From Gari tellinella (taxonomy: Eukaryota > Mollusca > Bivalvia > Cardiida > Psammobiidae): a stretch of DNA of 64,000 bases. Each line of letters begins with the position of its first letter. The first letter of the stretch is position 1. Location of the stretch: assembly GCA_922989275.2 (NCBI GenBank), contig OV277867.1:37440070-37504069 (forward strand). The letters are read 5' to 3'. Below, one piece after another: positions 21,592-32,340 of this stretch. The notes beneath the pieces were generated by a model. It worked only from the letters and a program-made list of their open reading frames with translations, had not been told where the DNA came from and searched no databases. A program made the translations under genes and the position numbers.

Positions 21592-22310
21592 TTTCCTTCT
21601 ACATATCGAATTTCAATAGTGACCATGAAGGAACTACATTTTTATAAACCATAACCCGTTCGCTGCCAACCTTGATTACACTAACATGGGCAAACCGTTG
21701 GGATCCTGATCTGATCAAGGGTAAAACTGTATGATAATTTTATAGATGCTTGTTAAGTCAAACTTCCCGTACTTCTAAACTTTTGAAAAAGAAGCAGACG
21801 ATAAGTTTGCGAGCAGTTAATGTCATGGTAGTGAAGGTGTTCGACGATTATGACGTCATAATTGGAGTAACATGGTTTATCTTACGGATACAACAGTACA
21901 ATCTTGGGTTAAGACTGTTGATAAAATATTGTAATCGCTCCAGTGATTACGGTTTTGTTAAAGACTGCTAGCCGATGCATAAAATAACCCTTATTAGGCT
22001 ATAAGAAAGGAGAAACTCCACTTTTAAATAGTTTAACCCTAATCAGACGCCAAATACATGTAATTCAAGGACTGAAAGGGATCTTAGCTTTAAGTTAATT
22101 GTATTGGCGTGTTATTAGTAAAAAAAAGTTTAATTATTATCCATCAAAGCAGAGTTTTAAAGTAGAAAATATTTCAGCAAGGTATGACAAAGTCTAATAC
22201 ACACGTCGATAGGTTTAAAACATGCGTAAATGTAAAACATAATGTCACTACTGGAGTTTTGTGTATGAACATTGCATTCGTATCTGATCTTCTTGTATTT
22301 CATATTTAAA
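21592..22310. other. upstream region of gene 1; family D relic
   Basis: 21655-21845 is a worn family D copy (GGGATCCTGATCTGATC; AAGAAGCAGACGATAA). 21846-22310 precedes the receptor start codon. I see no convincing TATA box or upstream exon. Confidence 0.4.
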
Positions 22311-24457
22311 ATGAAATTAGTATACATGTTAACTGTGCTTGTCTTAATTCAGCAGTGGTGTAGGTCAGATGGTCAAACGTTAAATGACTCGGAGAGGTTA
22401 ATAAAGTACCTTTTGAACAACCACGATAAAAAGAGCAGGCCGATACTAGATCAGTCACAGCCTATGGTTATCAACATCTCCTTCGCCATTGGCTCTTTGA
22501 TGGAACTTGAAGAGGTTGATGGGAAATTCTTTATTGGTGGAATAATGTATTTACATTGGGTTGATGAAACAAAACAATGGAATCCGGAAGAGTACGGCGG
22601 GATTGTATCAGAACTGCTGCCGTATGACGAACTGTGGCATCCTACCATTACTCTAGTTTCAATGTATGAAGAAGTGGACAGTTTTTTACAAGACTGGATG
22701 AAAGTTAAAGTTTATTATGATGGAGTTGTGGCCTTGAATCCTGCTTCAGTGTTTAAGTCAAGGTGTACGATTGATGTGACGTTTTATCCGTTTGATACAC
22801 AGGTAAGAAATGACTAGATTAACATCGTCTAGAATCGTGTAGAACCATGCCATTGAACTAACTACATCTGTATATTTCTTTACTTTTTTGCAAATTGAGC
22901 GATCTGACTGGGTTGTACGCTACTAACAGTGGATAAGACGTAATTCTTTCCCAGCAAACGCTTTTACGCTAAAACTATTATTTCCATTACAAACAGTTTA
23001 GAGCCTGGTCAGACGCCGGGTAACCCGGCGTTTGGCCAGGCCTCAAACTGTTTGCAAAGCAGATACAAACGCAAAGTCAGGCTTGTCGAAAACTTGTAAT
23101 TTAGCACGATTTATTGGGACGCGTTTGTGTTTTTTTGCGTTTAAATGGGAAGGAATAACGTGTTGTCCACTGTATGAGCCCTGACCAACAGTAACTATTT
23201 GTAGTCTACGTATAGACAGTTAGCCATCCATTCAACTGATATCCATCCGTACAGAGCTATGGATAAGCATAGTTCAGTACCTTATGTCAGGTTAGGAGAA
23301 TTGAAGCTCACCCTACGCAGATTATACCTTAGTATATGAACTTTCAACCGTACGTTTGATATAAACATGTATGAACAAGTGCATACGAGATCACTGCATC
23401 AATGGGTTAAACCTTAACATGCTAAGGGCAACTGTATCTACAGTTGCAAACAATCTGGACCCAGATCAGACATCGCGTCACTGTTATCCATTAATAATCA
23501 ACCTTTCGTTAGTTTTCAAAAATTCAAATTCAAAACTGACTTTGATTTATTTGTGCAGACGATATATTAGAGGCAGACAACAATTCAGCGTGATAAGGGT
23601 TGAATTTCTTTTCGTTTCAGCATTGCCATGTCTACTTTGCATCTACGGAGTACACCGTGGCAGAGCTTCTTATGCATTCGGAGTTATCGTATGTTCCCCA
23701 GGCATTCTACATAGAACACGGTGAATGGACACTCGAGAGTACCGGTGCTAAATCTGGAATGTTTTATACGCGTGCTGACTCTGCCAGTTCCTTCATAGAG
23801 TTTGATTTCAAATATAAAAGAAATTCAAAGTTCTATGTGATGAACACAATAACACCTATAACAATGATGATATTATTGAATACATTTGTATTTCTTCTTC
23901 CCCCAGAATCTGGTGAAAGAGTATCATATGCAATAACTGTTTTACTTGCAATAGCAGTGTTTCTTTCAATTATTGGCGATACACTCCCACAGACGTCCAA
24001 CCCGGTACCAATATTATCGTACTTCATTGTTGTTACTTTATCCATAAGTACGTTGATGTGTGCCTTTGCGATATTAAACCTTCGCCTTTATTTTAAGCCG
24101 GGAAGGCCACCAGCCAAACTTTGCCGACTTGCTCATATGTTTTGCTGTTGCATACCGGCATCTACAAAAAGCGGTTCACGGATAAGAAAGTATAAAAACA
24201 GTGACGTGTTTGACGAGATTGACAACGGACCAACCATTACTGATACGGACATGGTAGATGCCTCTAATATCAGCTACAAAGAATTTGAACGCATGTGCTC
24301 TTGGAAACATATTGGAATCTTTGTGGATAGGATATGTTCTGTATTCTTTTTTGTTATCATTATAGTGTTTACTTCTTTGTTTTTGATAGTCCTTGCAGGA
24401 AATTATGATATATTTGGAATTAAACGTAAACTTCGGCTTCCCACCGAACTGCAGTAA
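22311..24457 (+). CDS. nicotinic acetylcholine receptor-like Cys-loop ion channel subunit
   Basis: Two exons: 22311-22802 (164 codons, donor CAG|GTAAG) and 23621-24457 (278 codons plus TAA, acceptor TTTCGTTTCAG). The intron is phase 0. The join builds the Cys-loop C152-C166 with exactly 13 residues between the cysteines, containing YPFDTQ. Order: signal peptide (1 to about 21, MKLVYMLTVLVLIQQ), extracellular domain with WNPEEY, M1 (about 236-257), M2 (GERVSYAITVLLAIAVFLS, residues 262-280), M3 (about 294-316), a short cytoplasmic loop, M4 (about 398-424). E263 at -1', Leu at 9' and D284 at 20' fit a cation channel. The loop B Trp is replaced (FASTEY), and loop C has no paired cysteines, so it is non-alpha and may not bind acetylcholine in the usual way. 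The first ATG in frame is at 22311; the frame extends upstream only from a TTG. Complete subunit, plasma membrane. Confidence in the family is high; the ligand is unknown. Confidence 0.92.
22926..23174 (+). mobile_element. MITE family A copy in the intron of gene 1
   Basis: AACAGTGGATAAGACGTAAT at the left, ATAACGTGTTGTCCACTGTA at the right; core AGACGCCGGGTAACCCGGCG. Worn but complete. Confidence 0.8.
23402..23606 (+). repeat. family D relic next to a splice acceptor
   Basis: GTTGCAAACAATCTGGACCC, CAGATCAGACATCGCGTCAC, GTGCAGACGATATATTAGAG, GCAGACAACAATTCAGCGTG and ATAAGGGTTGAA follow D order. The right arm of the hairpin is gone. The GGGTTAA-like end abuts the acceptor tract of exon 2. Confidence 0.55.
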
Positions 24458-24534
24458 GAGGTTGTTTAAACTTTGAAACAGTGCATATGTCACATTGTGT
24501 TTTACAGATGCATGCAATTAATGTTTATAAAGTA

Positions 24535-24540
24535 ATAAAA
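24535..24540 (+). promoter_or_regulatory. probable polyadenylation signal of gene 1
   Basis: AATAAA 78 bases after the stop codon, the first such hexamer downstream. Position fits a short 3' UTR. Confidence 0.55.
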
Positions 24541-24861
24541 CTGTGTATTTCACAAGTAATTTCCCCATGATTCTACAACACATGGCATTAGAACCAGCTT
24601 TGAGTCTGATCTAGTAAATCGCACTCTTGTCTTGTTACAAATTGGTTGCAAATAAGATACATAAATTGTTGAAACGTTTAAAACTATCATTCATGTATTG
24701 CAAGAAGATTGCATTTTGTGAGAGATACTAACAATTTTTCTCTGTGTATCGTTGGCTTGGTATAAAGAAATGTTACCGATCATTACATTTTCTAAGCAAT
24801 AGTTATGTTTGTGTATGCTATTGTTTGTTTAAGAGCAAATGCATATGCCCTTAACCTTTTA

Positions 24862-25560
24862 TTATTATTATTATTATTATACCAGATTTGTATAGCGCTC
24901 TTTTCACACAGGGGTAGTGCGTTCAAAAGCGCTTCACATAAGATTACACAAAAGTACCTACAAAGCGAGAAAGGACAAAATAACTACAATTAGATCTAAA
25001 ATAAACATGAATAAACATACAAAAGACAGCCCCACAAAACGGCGATCACATTACTCCCATCAATCAGCAATGAACCGACCGGCTAATGATTGCCGACTGA
25101 TAGAAATAATAGTAGAGCGCCCAAAGCAGGCCGCCGAGAAATGACTATAACTACAATTAGATCTTAGATAAACATGAATAAACATACAAAAGACAGCCCC
25201 CAAACGGCGATCACATTACCCCCATCAATCAGCAATGAACCGACCGGCTAATGATTGCCGACTGATAGAAACAATAGATGAGCTCCCAATGCAGGCCGTC
25301 GAGAAAAGACAATAACTACAATTATCTAAGATAAAAATGAATAAACATACAAAAGACAGCCCCAGGAGACGATCACATTACCCCCATCAATCAGCAATGA
25401 ACCGACCGGCTAATGATTGCCGACTGATAGAAATAATAGTAAAGCGCCCAATGCAGGCCGCCGAGAAAAGACAAAGAACTACAATTAGATCTTAAATAAT
25501 AATAAATAAACATACAAAAGACAGCACCCAAACGGCGATTACATTACCCCCATTATCTGC
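24862..25560 (+). repeat. (ATT)n followed by ~165-bp tandem repeat
   Basis: An ATT run (24862-24883) leads into GTATAGCGCTCTTTTCACAC and AAAAGCGCTTCACATAAG. Then come about 3.5 units marked by AACTACAATTAGATCT at 24982, 25149, 25314 (worn) and 25477, periods 167, 165 and 163. Each unit contains CAATGAACCGACCGGCTAAT and GATTGCCGACTGATAG. Non-coding minisatellite in the 3' flank of gene 1. Confidence 0.9.
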
Positions 25561-25959
25561 CTTCTTTGAAAACATACTAAGGTCAGACTATTCATGCACG
25601 AGATATCCGAAAATGATCTTTTCTAATAGAAGGAAGCTAAACACATTTTGAATGAAGGTGTTCAGAAATATAAAAGATGGTATCAGCTATTTAAATTTGT
25701 AAAATGCTAAAAGTTGAATTACAAACAAATGACTCATTCAATGGTGTTTTTTTTCTCCATTTTATTCAACTATATATACTCACGGAATTTAAAAACTGTG
25801 CATTGGGAGTAGCATTATAAATAATAGGAAAAACACACCAGATATAAATTGACTGTGTTATAGTGTTATTTTAAACATCGATCTAACGTTTCATAAGTGT
25901 CATTAGTGTGTGGTGTCAATAATGATTGTACTGCAATGCGTTTTTGTCAATAAGGGTCA

Positions 25960-26653
25960 AAACACATGTCCCACAATTAATAACGCATGTGTCCTCCATT
26001 TGCATCAAAGCACGCACGGCATCATTGCCGAGTGGACATCGCCAACGCTAAGGATTGTCATTCCTTGCCATGACTAAACAATCAGCCAGCTGTTCCAACG
26101 TCAATGGCTGGTTCGGTAGACGTCGCAAACAACACCCAATCACATCCCAAACGTGCTCAGTAAAGTAGATCGGATGAGATTGTGGGACAGTCAATGATCT
26201 CGATGTTTTTATTCTGTATGAAGGTAATGACAACGCACGCGAGCAAGGTGTGGGCGAACAATGTCATGCTTTAAGACAATATGGCGGGTTTGACGTCTGA
26301 ACGGGACGTACAATATGACGTCACGGGCGAATTCAAAATTAGCGTAATCTTTTCAGCACTGTCCACCGGCTGATTAGACGAACTCATCAAATGTTTTTAG
26401 CCGTAAAGTTTGAAGATTGAAAACGATCACGTACAGGTGTAACGGGAAAGTACGTATCTTGTCGACGTTACGTTAATAGCGATATCCTTGGTCGCAGGTT
26501 CTTACGAGCATTGCCAATTTGTCAATACGTCTCCATAATGACACCATGGTGTTACGATGAAGACCAAATCGGCCTGCGACATCATTTTTTCTCCATTCCA
26601 ACCTCTAATATGCTGACTGAACATAAACGCGCATTTTCAGACAGCCGTGGCAT
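25960..26653 (-). pseudogene. Tc1/IS630-type DDE transposase, broken
   Basis: The minus-strand ATG at 26653 opens with MPRLSENARL, as in Tc1-like transposases. Then a frameshift; the helix-turn-helix region reads GRFGLHRNTMVSLWRR. Further stops and shifts follow. A C-terminal block (26048-26233) reads HVWDVIGCCLRRLPNQPLTL and EQLADCLV, matching the family's W-D-x-hydrophobic-G and RR..P.TL..L pattern. A final RCPLGNDAVRALMQ resembles the RCQA-type C-terminus. At least two frameshifts and several stops; inactive. The catalytic acidic residues cannot be traced reliably. Confidence 0.8.
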
Positions 26654-26856
26654 AGCCGTCATGGTTGATAAAACAAATCTTACTTGTGTTTCCGATGATG
26701 TACTGCAAAAACAGCAAGTGTGCATTGACAACGTGTTGCATGTACTGTACAAATGAGTATTCAGACCAATTTATGCAAAAATAGACAACAGTTTTTTGAC
26801 ATGCAAAATTAATGTTAATTTCATGAAAAGGGTAACCAATACCTTCTACACACTTT

Positions 26857-27113
26857 AACCCTTTCCCACATAGCATATCTCTAGTATTGAATATAGGTGT
26901 CCACTTAAAGCAGGTTGAAAGTAAAGCAGAATGCGCTTTAAGCGCATTCTGCTTTACTTTCAGCCTGCTTTAAGCTATCATCTGCTAGAATATAGAAAAT
27001 ATTTTGTATTATACATATTTATGAATGTATAAATTGGAACTATTTTCTTCAGGGCAAGAATAAACTGAATGCGCTAAAAGGCGCTTCTATGTGGGAAAGG
27101 GTTAATCAGCTGT
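26857..27113 (+). mobile_element. MITE family C copy (full length)
   Basis: Runs from TTAACCCTTTCCCACATAGC to TATGTGGGAAAGGGTT. The perfect hairpin GAAAGTAAAGCAGAATGCGC with its complement lies near 26920-26960. Then come AGCTATCATCTGCTAGAATA, AAATTGGAACTATTTTCTTC and AACTGAATGCGCTAAAAGGC. The ends CCCTTTCCC..GGGAAAGGG are inverted. Nested in the Tc1-type element. Confidence 0.85.
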
Positions 27114-27198
27114 ATAAACCATTTTTAAGTGAGCTTATTAAAAACGTGTACATTTGAAATAAATTTTAACCATGCACAGTTTTTAAATTCCGTGAGTA

Positions 27199-27609
27199 GT
27201 TGGTGAAATAGTTGGTCAGAAAAAAATAGAAAATATTACAGTCAGGGCTTGTTGTAATAACATATTTTCTTATTAAAATGTGGAAAGTTTGAAGTTGAGC
27301 TGCAGTTACCCACCTTAAAATTAAAATTATGTTATTAAAATGCATTCTGATCTATTCATGGACTTGCATACAAGGTTAATTATATTGTTTAAACAATATA
27401 ATTGGCAAAATCGATCTTGAAAATGTTGACGTATTTTTAAGCTTCAATGTGAGGCTTTATAGTTTGATCATATATTATACATGTATACAGATTGTATTGA
27501 CTTGTAAGTCAGTAACCAAAACGTGCATGTAAGTGGATAGCTATATTTCAACCGTATATAGCATAACTAATTCTAATCAACGAAGACTAAATATAACATG
27601 TCCTTTGAT
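27199..27609. other. no gene seen
   Basis: AT-rich; nothing recognised. Confidence 0.4.
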
Positions 27610-27790
27610 CACCTCGTTATTGATTGACAAGTCAATAAAACGGACACTTCATTTAAAAAAAACACAATTGGATCGAACGGGACTCGAATCTATGACCTTA
27701 GGATTGCTAGTCAATCACTCTACCGACTGTGCTATGAAGGACAATACTGAATCGTATCAACAAGTCCTTTCTATAAATGTTTTAGTATAA
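27610..27790 (-). repeat. tRNA-derived (SINE-like) repeat
   Basis: On the minus strand the A-box-like TAGCACAGTCGGTAGAGTG, then ATTGACTAGCAATCCTAAGG, and B-box GATTCGAGTCCCGTTC. Better preserved than the copy at 19660-19810. The anticodon arm does not give a normal 7-base loop, so not a tRNA gene. Confidence 0.65.
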
Positions 27791-27964
27791 GCACGTGCGA
27801 CAAAAGCCCGATATTACCTCCTAAACAAGCGTACAGTAGTGGCCAATGCTGTGACGGCTTGGACGAACCCCTGGCCCGTTTTCCGAAATTCGGTGATATC
27901 AGTGAGTAGACGTAGTTACTGTTGAAAGTGCTTGCATTCAGTTGGCTTTGTGCTATGTTTTTAT

Positions 27965-28105
27965 TGAAGGGTTTTATATTAGCTAGACAGAAATGCAACA
28001 AAAGTGTCGTTTCATTAATATTCATTCATGATATGCCCGGCTTTGTCGAGATAGAGGGAGAATATACTGACAATCATTTGTACCCCTTGTCTCTATGAAT
28101 ACCTC
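27965..28105 (+). repeat. dispersed repeat K, copy 1
   Basis: Shares TTAGCTAGACAGAAATGCAA, ATTCATGATATG, GAGATAGAGGGAGAATA and TACCCCTTGTCTCTATGAAT with 59334-59458, in the same order and orientation. Class unknown. Confidence 0.6.
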
Positions 28106-29817
28106 TGACGATTTTTTCCCTTAAAAAGCAATTGTGTCGGGGCCCTGTGTTGGAAACAGGACCAACCTTTTTGTCCGGTTTAGAGACAATTTGGGTATTA
28201 AGAGTTTTCGGTTTGGAGCGATTGGCTTTTCTCGTAAGCTGTCGGTCAGTTTCGAACCATGGTTCGGAACGTCTGGCAGATGACGAGAATGGCCGATCGG
28301 TCTCTGTAGGGTATCGATATTGATCAACACTGACCCGATCTCATTAGGGGTCCGTAACCTTAAATATGTCATAAACGAATTTTAATGCAAAATATATTTC
28401 GATTCGTTAAGACTAGATTGCACGCCCTACTTATTTTCGAATCGTGAGTACAATATGGGTAGTTTAGCTCTGCAGTCAATATTGAGGATGCGGTGAACAA
28501 CTTTAATTAATACCGGTGTTGAAATGTGCACTGGTGATTTCATCAAACCACTCCCCAGATTGTCGTGACTGTCTAGAGTTTTAAACGAGTACGGGGCAGA
28601 TGCAGCGACACACAACGTCTGGTTCTGATCTTTGTTGTTTGACTCTAATATTTATATTTTGTTAACTTTAGAAAAGCCGTACAGTTATATATTAAACTAT
28701 AAGACGCGAAATATATTGTAGCAGACGAAATGTTAATAGTGTCGTTCCCACGGTTAGTTATAGACACACCTTATTAGACGCTTTATAAAAGTCTAAAAAT
28801 AGCTTTGTTGAAGTTTAACAGTTAACCACATCGCCCGATTTTTATATTTTTTGCTTTAAAAACATCGTCTATTATACTTTTGAAATGTATATGCTGATTT
28901 AAAACAAACTAAATAAAACAAAATAGAATAGACGCTACCTAGATTCGAGAGTCAGTGTTAAATTGTTTGGATCCTAATCAGACTCTGGGCAATGTGGCGT
29001 AGACTCTGCATTAAAGCTACCTTATTTCATTCAGTGCAAACTATTTGCATCCGTTCGGATGGAACTCTTAAGGGGTCTTCGGATCTTGATAGTATCTACA
29101 CTGTCTACAAAGGAGAAGTGTTCTGTTTACATAAATATATACAGTTTATAAGTGACTCATCTACATACGCGTAGTTAGTAATTAACGTGTTCAGATTATA
29201 TTTCAGATTTCAAAATAGCGTTCAGTCACGCGGACAATAGTCTATCTATAACGTTCACGATTGTATTGGTGGTGTAAAGACATATTGTTAGAATCAATCT
29301 ATAGTACAACAGTGTATTTCTTGCATTAAAACATTCATTGTCCTGCCCGGAGTACCGTGGTTATATATATTTGGTATCCAAACTATTTGACATTCAATGG
29401 CAAAGTCATCAGACTTTGCCAACATTGGTTACTTTAAAACAAGAAACATTGCTGAATGGTCTGTTATCTCTTTCTCAAAGCGCTCAGAAAAAGCAACAAT
29501 TGTTCTGAAACCAGTCCATTTTGCATGAGATAAAGACTAATTGTATGTGTCTGAAAAACGGTTTCAAGTTTCTTTGGGTTGTCATAATTGCATATATTTT
29601 TCCACATAGAGTAAGCTGTAAACGAAATTAAATCGACAAATCGTTCATTGGCACATCCAATACTTTACAAATGAAAAGCTGAAATGATATCTGGCGTATT
29701 TAAGAATATGTGGAACTGTTGAACTTTGTACTTGGAAAAAATGTAAAACTATTCATAATACACCTTCTCATGAAAAATGTTGTACATTTGGTGTCATCCC
29801 AAATAGATGTATCGTTA
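28106..29817. other. no gene seen
   Basis: A 1.7-kb stretch with only short frames. An interrupted palindrome GGCAAAGTCATCAGACTTTGCC centre lies near 29400. A D-like GTTTGGATCCTAATCAGACT lies near 28965. I see no exon I can defend. Confidence 0.4.
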
Positions 29818-30066
29818 TACAGTGGAGAAAACGTTATTCTTGCCCGTTTAAACGCAAACGTACGCAAACGCAATGCACTAAAACGTAGAAAATAACAAGT
29901 GTTTGACATATCGCAATATTTATTTTAATCTGAGTGGCAAACAGTTTGGAGCCTGACCAGACGCCGGGTTACCCGGCGTCTGATATGGCTCCAAACTGTT
30001 TGCAATGGAAAAATAGTTTTAGCGTAAACGCGTTTATTTAGAAAGAATAACGTTTGCTCCACTGTA
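29818..30066 (-). mobile_element. MITE family A copy
   Basis: TACAGTGGAGAAAACGTTAT and AACGTTTGCTCCACTGTA ends; core CCAGACGCCGGGTTACCCGG. Reverse orientation. Near-intact. Confidence 0.87.
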
Positions 30067-30794
30067 CCAAGACCCATTTACATCTAACATCCCTAAAATG
30101 CTGTTGACTTTGCCTTGGTCTCTCCATAAAGGGTGACAATTTGTTTCAACATTGCTTAGGTAAAAATCCTTTAAGTTTAGATAGGATAAATTAAAAGATT
30201 CTGATATAAAAGCATACGACGGGTTAACCGAAACGAAATGCATAAGCAGACAAAAGTAAAGCAGTGTTTCAATCCATGTATAACGAGTTTGCAATCTATA
30301 AAACGATAATGCATATTGAAAATAGTTTAGAGCCAGATCACTCGCCGAATAATATGGTTTTCCAAATATTCGTTTTCGTATTATGCTTTTGAAATGAACA
30401 AAATATTCAAACTATATATATTCAAACTACATTGTATATCCCTAGCAGTTGGGTCGCGTAGCTTATTGCGACATGCAATGCATACGTTTCGGTACACGTG
30501 TTTCATACCTTAAAGTCCCATTGTGTTTTCAGACCTTTTCTCAATGCCTGAAATACGATAACGGTTAATAATAATGTTTGAACATTCTTATGGGCCAAAC
30601 TGACCTATGAAATGATGAAGACTGACTTAAATCACCAAAAAGGGCGATTTAAAATCATATCAAACCGAAAATAGAACGCCTGACATAAACATTTCCACAC
30701 GGCTTAGTATCACGTGATACAGCCGAATACAACTTCACTGGGGGCAACCGAATCTATCTCCGCCCGTCTATCCATCAGTCAGTTAGACTATCAC
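30067..30794. other. no gene seen
   Basis: Nothing recognised, except CGCCCGTCTATCCATCAGTC at about 30760 that leads into the tandem array. Confidence 0.4.
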
Positions 30795-31770
30795 ACTTTT
30801 TTGTCCGCTTTCTAACTCAACTAATTTTTATCCGATCTTTCACAAACTTGCTGAAAATGTTCATTGTTCTAAAATTAAGGTTTAGTTCGTTTACTACTAA
30901 AATCGCATAAGGTATTTTTGAGTTATTGCCTGTTAATTAATAAAAAATGACTGTTTCAGTCATTTTTGCACTCTAAAACAAACAGCTTTTATCGGATATT
31001 CACCAAACATGCTGAAAATATTTATTCATATAAAATTTAGGTACAGTTTGATTATTACTAAAATCGCATGTGGCATATCTGAGTTTTTGCCCTTTATATA
31101 TTAAAAAATGACTGTTTTCAGCAAGATTTGCTCTCTAACACAAATACGTTTTATTGGATCTTCACCAAACTTGCTGAAAATGTTCATTGATATAAAATCA
31201 AGGTTTAGTTTGATTACTACTAAAATCGCATAAGCTATATTTGAGTTATTGCCTTTTTATTAATAAAAAATGACTGTTTCAGTCATTTTTGCACCCTAAC
31301 ACACACAGTTTTTATTGGATATTCACAAAACTTGCTGAAAATATTTAATTATATAAGATTTAGGTCTAGTTTGATTATTACAAAAATCGCATGTGGCATG
31401 TCTGAGTTTTGGCCCTTTAAGTATTAAACATGAATGTTTCAGCATTTTTTTGCTTCCTAACACATACAGTTTATATCAGATATTCACCAAACTTGTTGAA
31501 AATGTTTATTAATATAAAATCTAGGTCAGTCATCTTAACTACCAAAATCGCACAAGGCATGTTGGAGTTATTGCCCTTGAATGAATAAAAAATTCATTTT
31601 TTAATTGTTCAAGGGCAATAACTCAGACATGCCTTATGCGATTTTGCTAGTTATTGAATCTGACCTAGATTCTATACTAATAGACATTTGTAGCAAGTTT
31701 GGTGAAGATCCAAAAAGAAGTGTTTGAGTTAGAGAGCGGACAAGGCTGAAACAGTCATTTTCAGCAAGCT
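30795..31770 (+). repeat. 161-bp tandem repeat ending in an inverted unit
   Basis: The marker CACCAAACTTGCTGAAAAT recurs at 30841, 31001, 31163, 31324 and 31484 (periods 160-162). Each unit also has CTACTAAAATCGCATAAG and GAGTTATTGCC. After a palindromic turn near 31590 one unit is repeated in inverse (GGCAATAACTCAGACATGCC, AGCAAGTTTGGTGAAGATCC). This type of text is common in mollusc genomes. Non-coding. Confidence 0.88.
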
Positions 31771-31854
31771 CAAGGTATAGATTCACCGTAGTTAATTTTA
31801 TCGTTTACCCCTAGTGAATAATTATGTACATGTTGTTATTGGATCTCATAGTGT

Positions 31855-32066
31855 TTAACCCTGTGCCTACTGGTCGTAACTTTTAGGAGTTTGCAAACTA
31901 TTTGAATCTAAAAAGACGCCGCTTAACGCGGCGTCTCATCTGGATCCAAACTATTTGACACTCGTCTTAAGGTTTGTTTAATTAAAACAATGCATAAATC
32001 TAAACTGAACACATTTTGCAGACGACAATGTCAAAGCAGACGTCTGTGCAGCAGAATAAGGGTTAA
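31855..32066 (+). mobile_element. family D element
   Basis: TTAACCCTGTGCC start; hairpin with AGACGCCGCTTAACGCGGCG and GGATCCAAACTATTTGACAC; tail TTTTGCAGACGACAATGTCA; end AGAATAAGGGTTAA. Inverted short ends TTAACCC/GGGTTAA. Confidence 0.75.
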
Positions 32067-32166
32067 CAGGGTCATTTCCAGTGATCCAGCTATAGATGTA
32101 ATCGAGAGTAATCTGAACTAATCTAACATTTTCTCACTCATTTCAGCACCGAATGCTATGGTGTTA

Positions 32167-32340
32167 CTACTGATTAAACCGTCTCTTCGAGACAATTTTA
32201 ATGAGTATGACACCATTGGGTTTAAAAGCAGAAATAACGATTTTAGTTTTCGAAATACTTCCGTTATCTGGAGCCCTGTATTTACAGAGTTGTCCTTCTT
32301 TCCATTCACAAGGGAGGCTCTTTAATTTGTGCAGCACCAT
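32167..32340 (-). CDS. 57-codon open frame, faintly Tudor-like; possible relic
   Basis: ATG at 32340, stop TAG at 32167. The peptide holds CEWKEGQLCKYRAPDNG, which resembles the W-K-x-G-x-x-C..(D/E)-G opening of Tudor domains, then basic VSKRRFNQ and a stop. It is too short for a Tudor fold. Nothing around it marks a gene, and the next 400 bp on either side have no partner frame. It may be a decayed exon or chance. Confidence 0.2.
   Translation of the reverse strand: MVLHKLKSLPCEWKEGQLCKYRAPDNGSISKTKIVISAFKPNGVILIKIVSKRRFNQ

Larger units (their letters stand above)
22803..23620 (+). other. intron of gene 1, colonised by repeats
   Basis: 818 bp. Holds a full family A element (22926-23174) and a worn family D copy (about 23402-23606) that ends immediately before the polypyrimidine tract and acceptor of exon 2. 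Confidence 0.88.
25779..27196 (-). mobile_element. decayed Tc1/mariner-type transposon with nested MITE C
   Basis: The ends CTCACGGAATTTAAAAACTG and CAGTTTTTAAATTCCGTGAG are inverted repeats of about 27 bp reaching TGCAT. Both are flanked by TA (25777-25778, 27197-27198). Inside are a broken transposase (25960-26653, -) and a 257-bp family C element (26857-27113) inserted upstream of the transposase start. Without the MITE the element is about 1.16 kb, small for an intact Tc1 but close to it. Confidence 0.82.

Noticed and set aside
22272..22310. An upstream start for gene 1 at 22272
   Set aside because: The codon there is TTG. The first ATG in frame is at 22311 and begins a good signal peptide.
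23371..23724. A 117-codon frame across the exon 2 acceptor
   Set aside because: It is in a different frame from the receptor and is explained by the D relic plus a shadow of exon 2.
24965..25555. CRISPR-like repeat array
   Set aside because: The unit is 163-167 bp with no short repeat/spacer pattern. It is a eukaryotic minisatellite.
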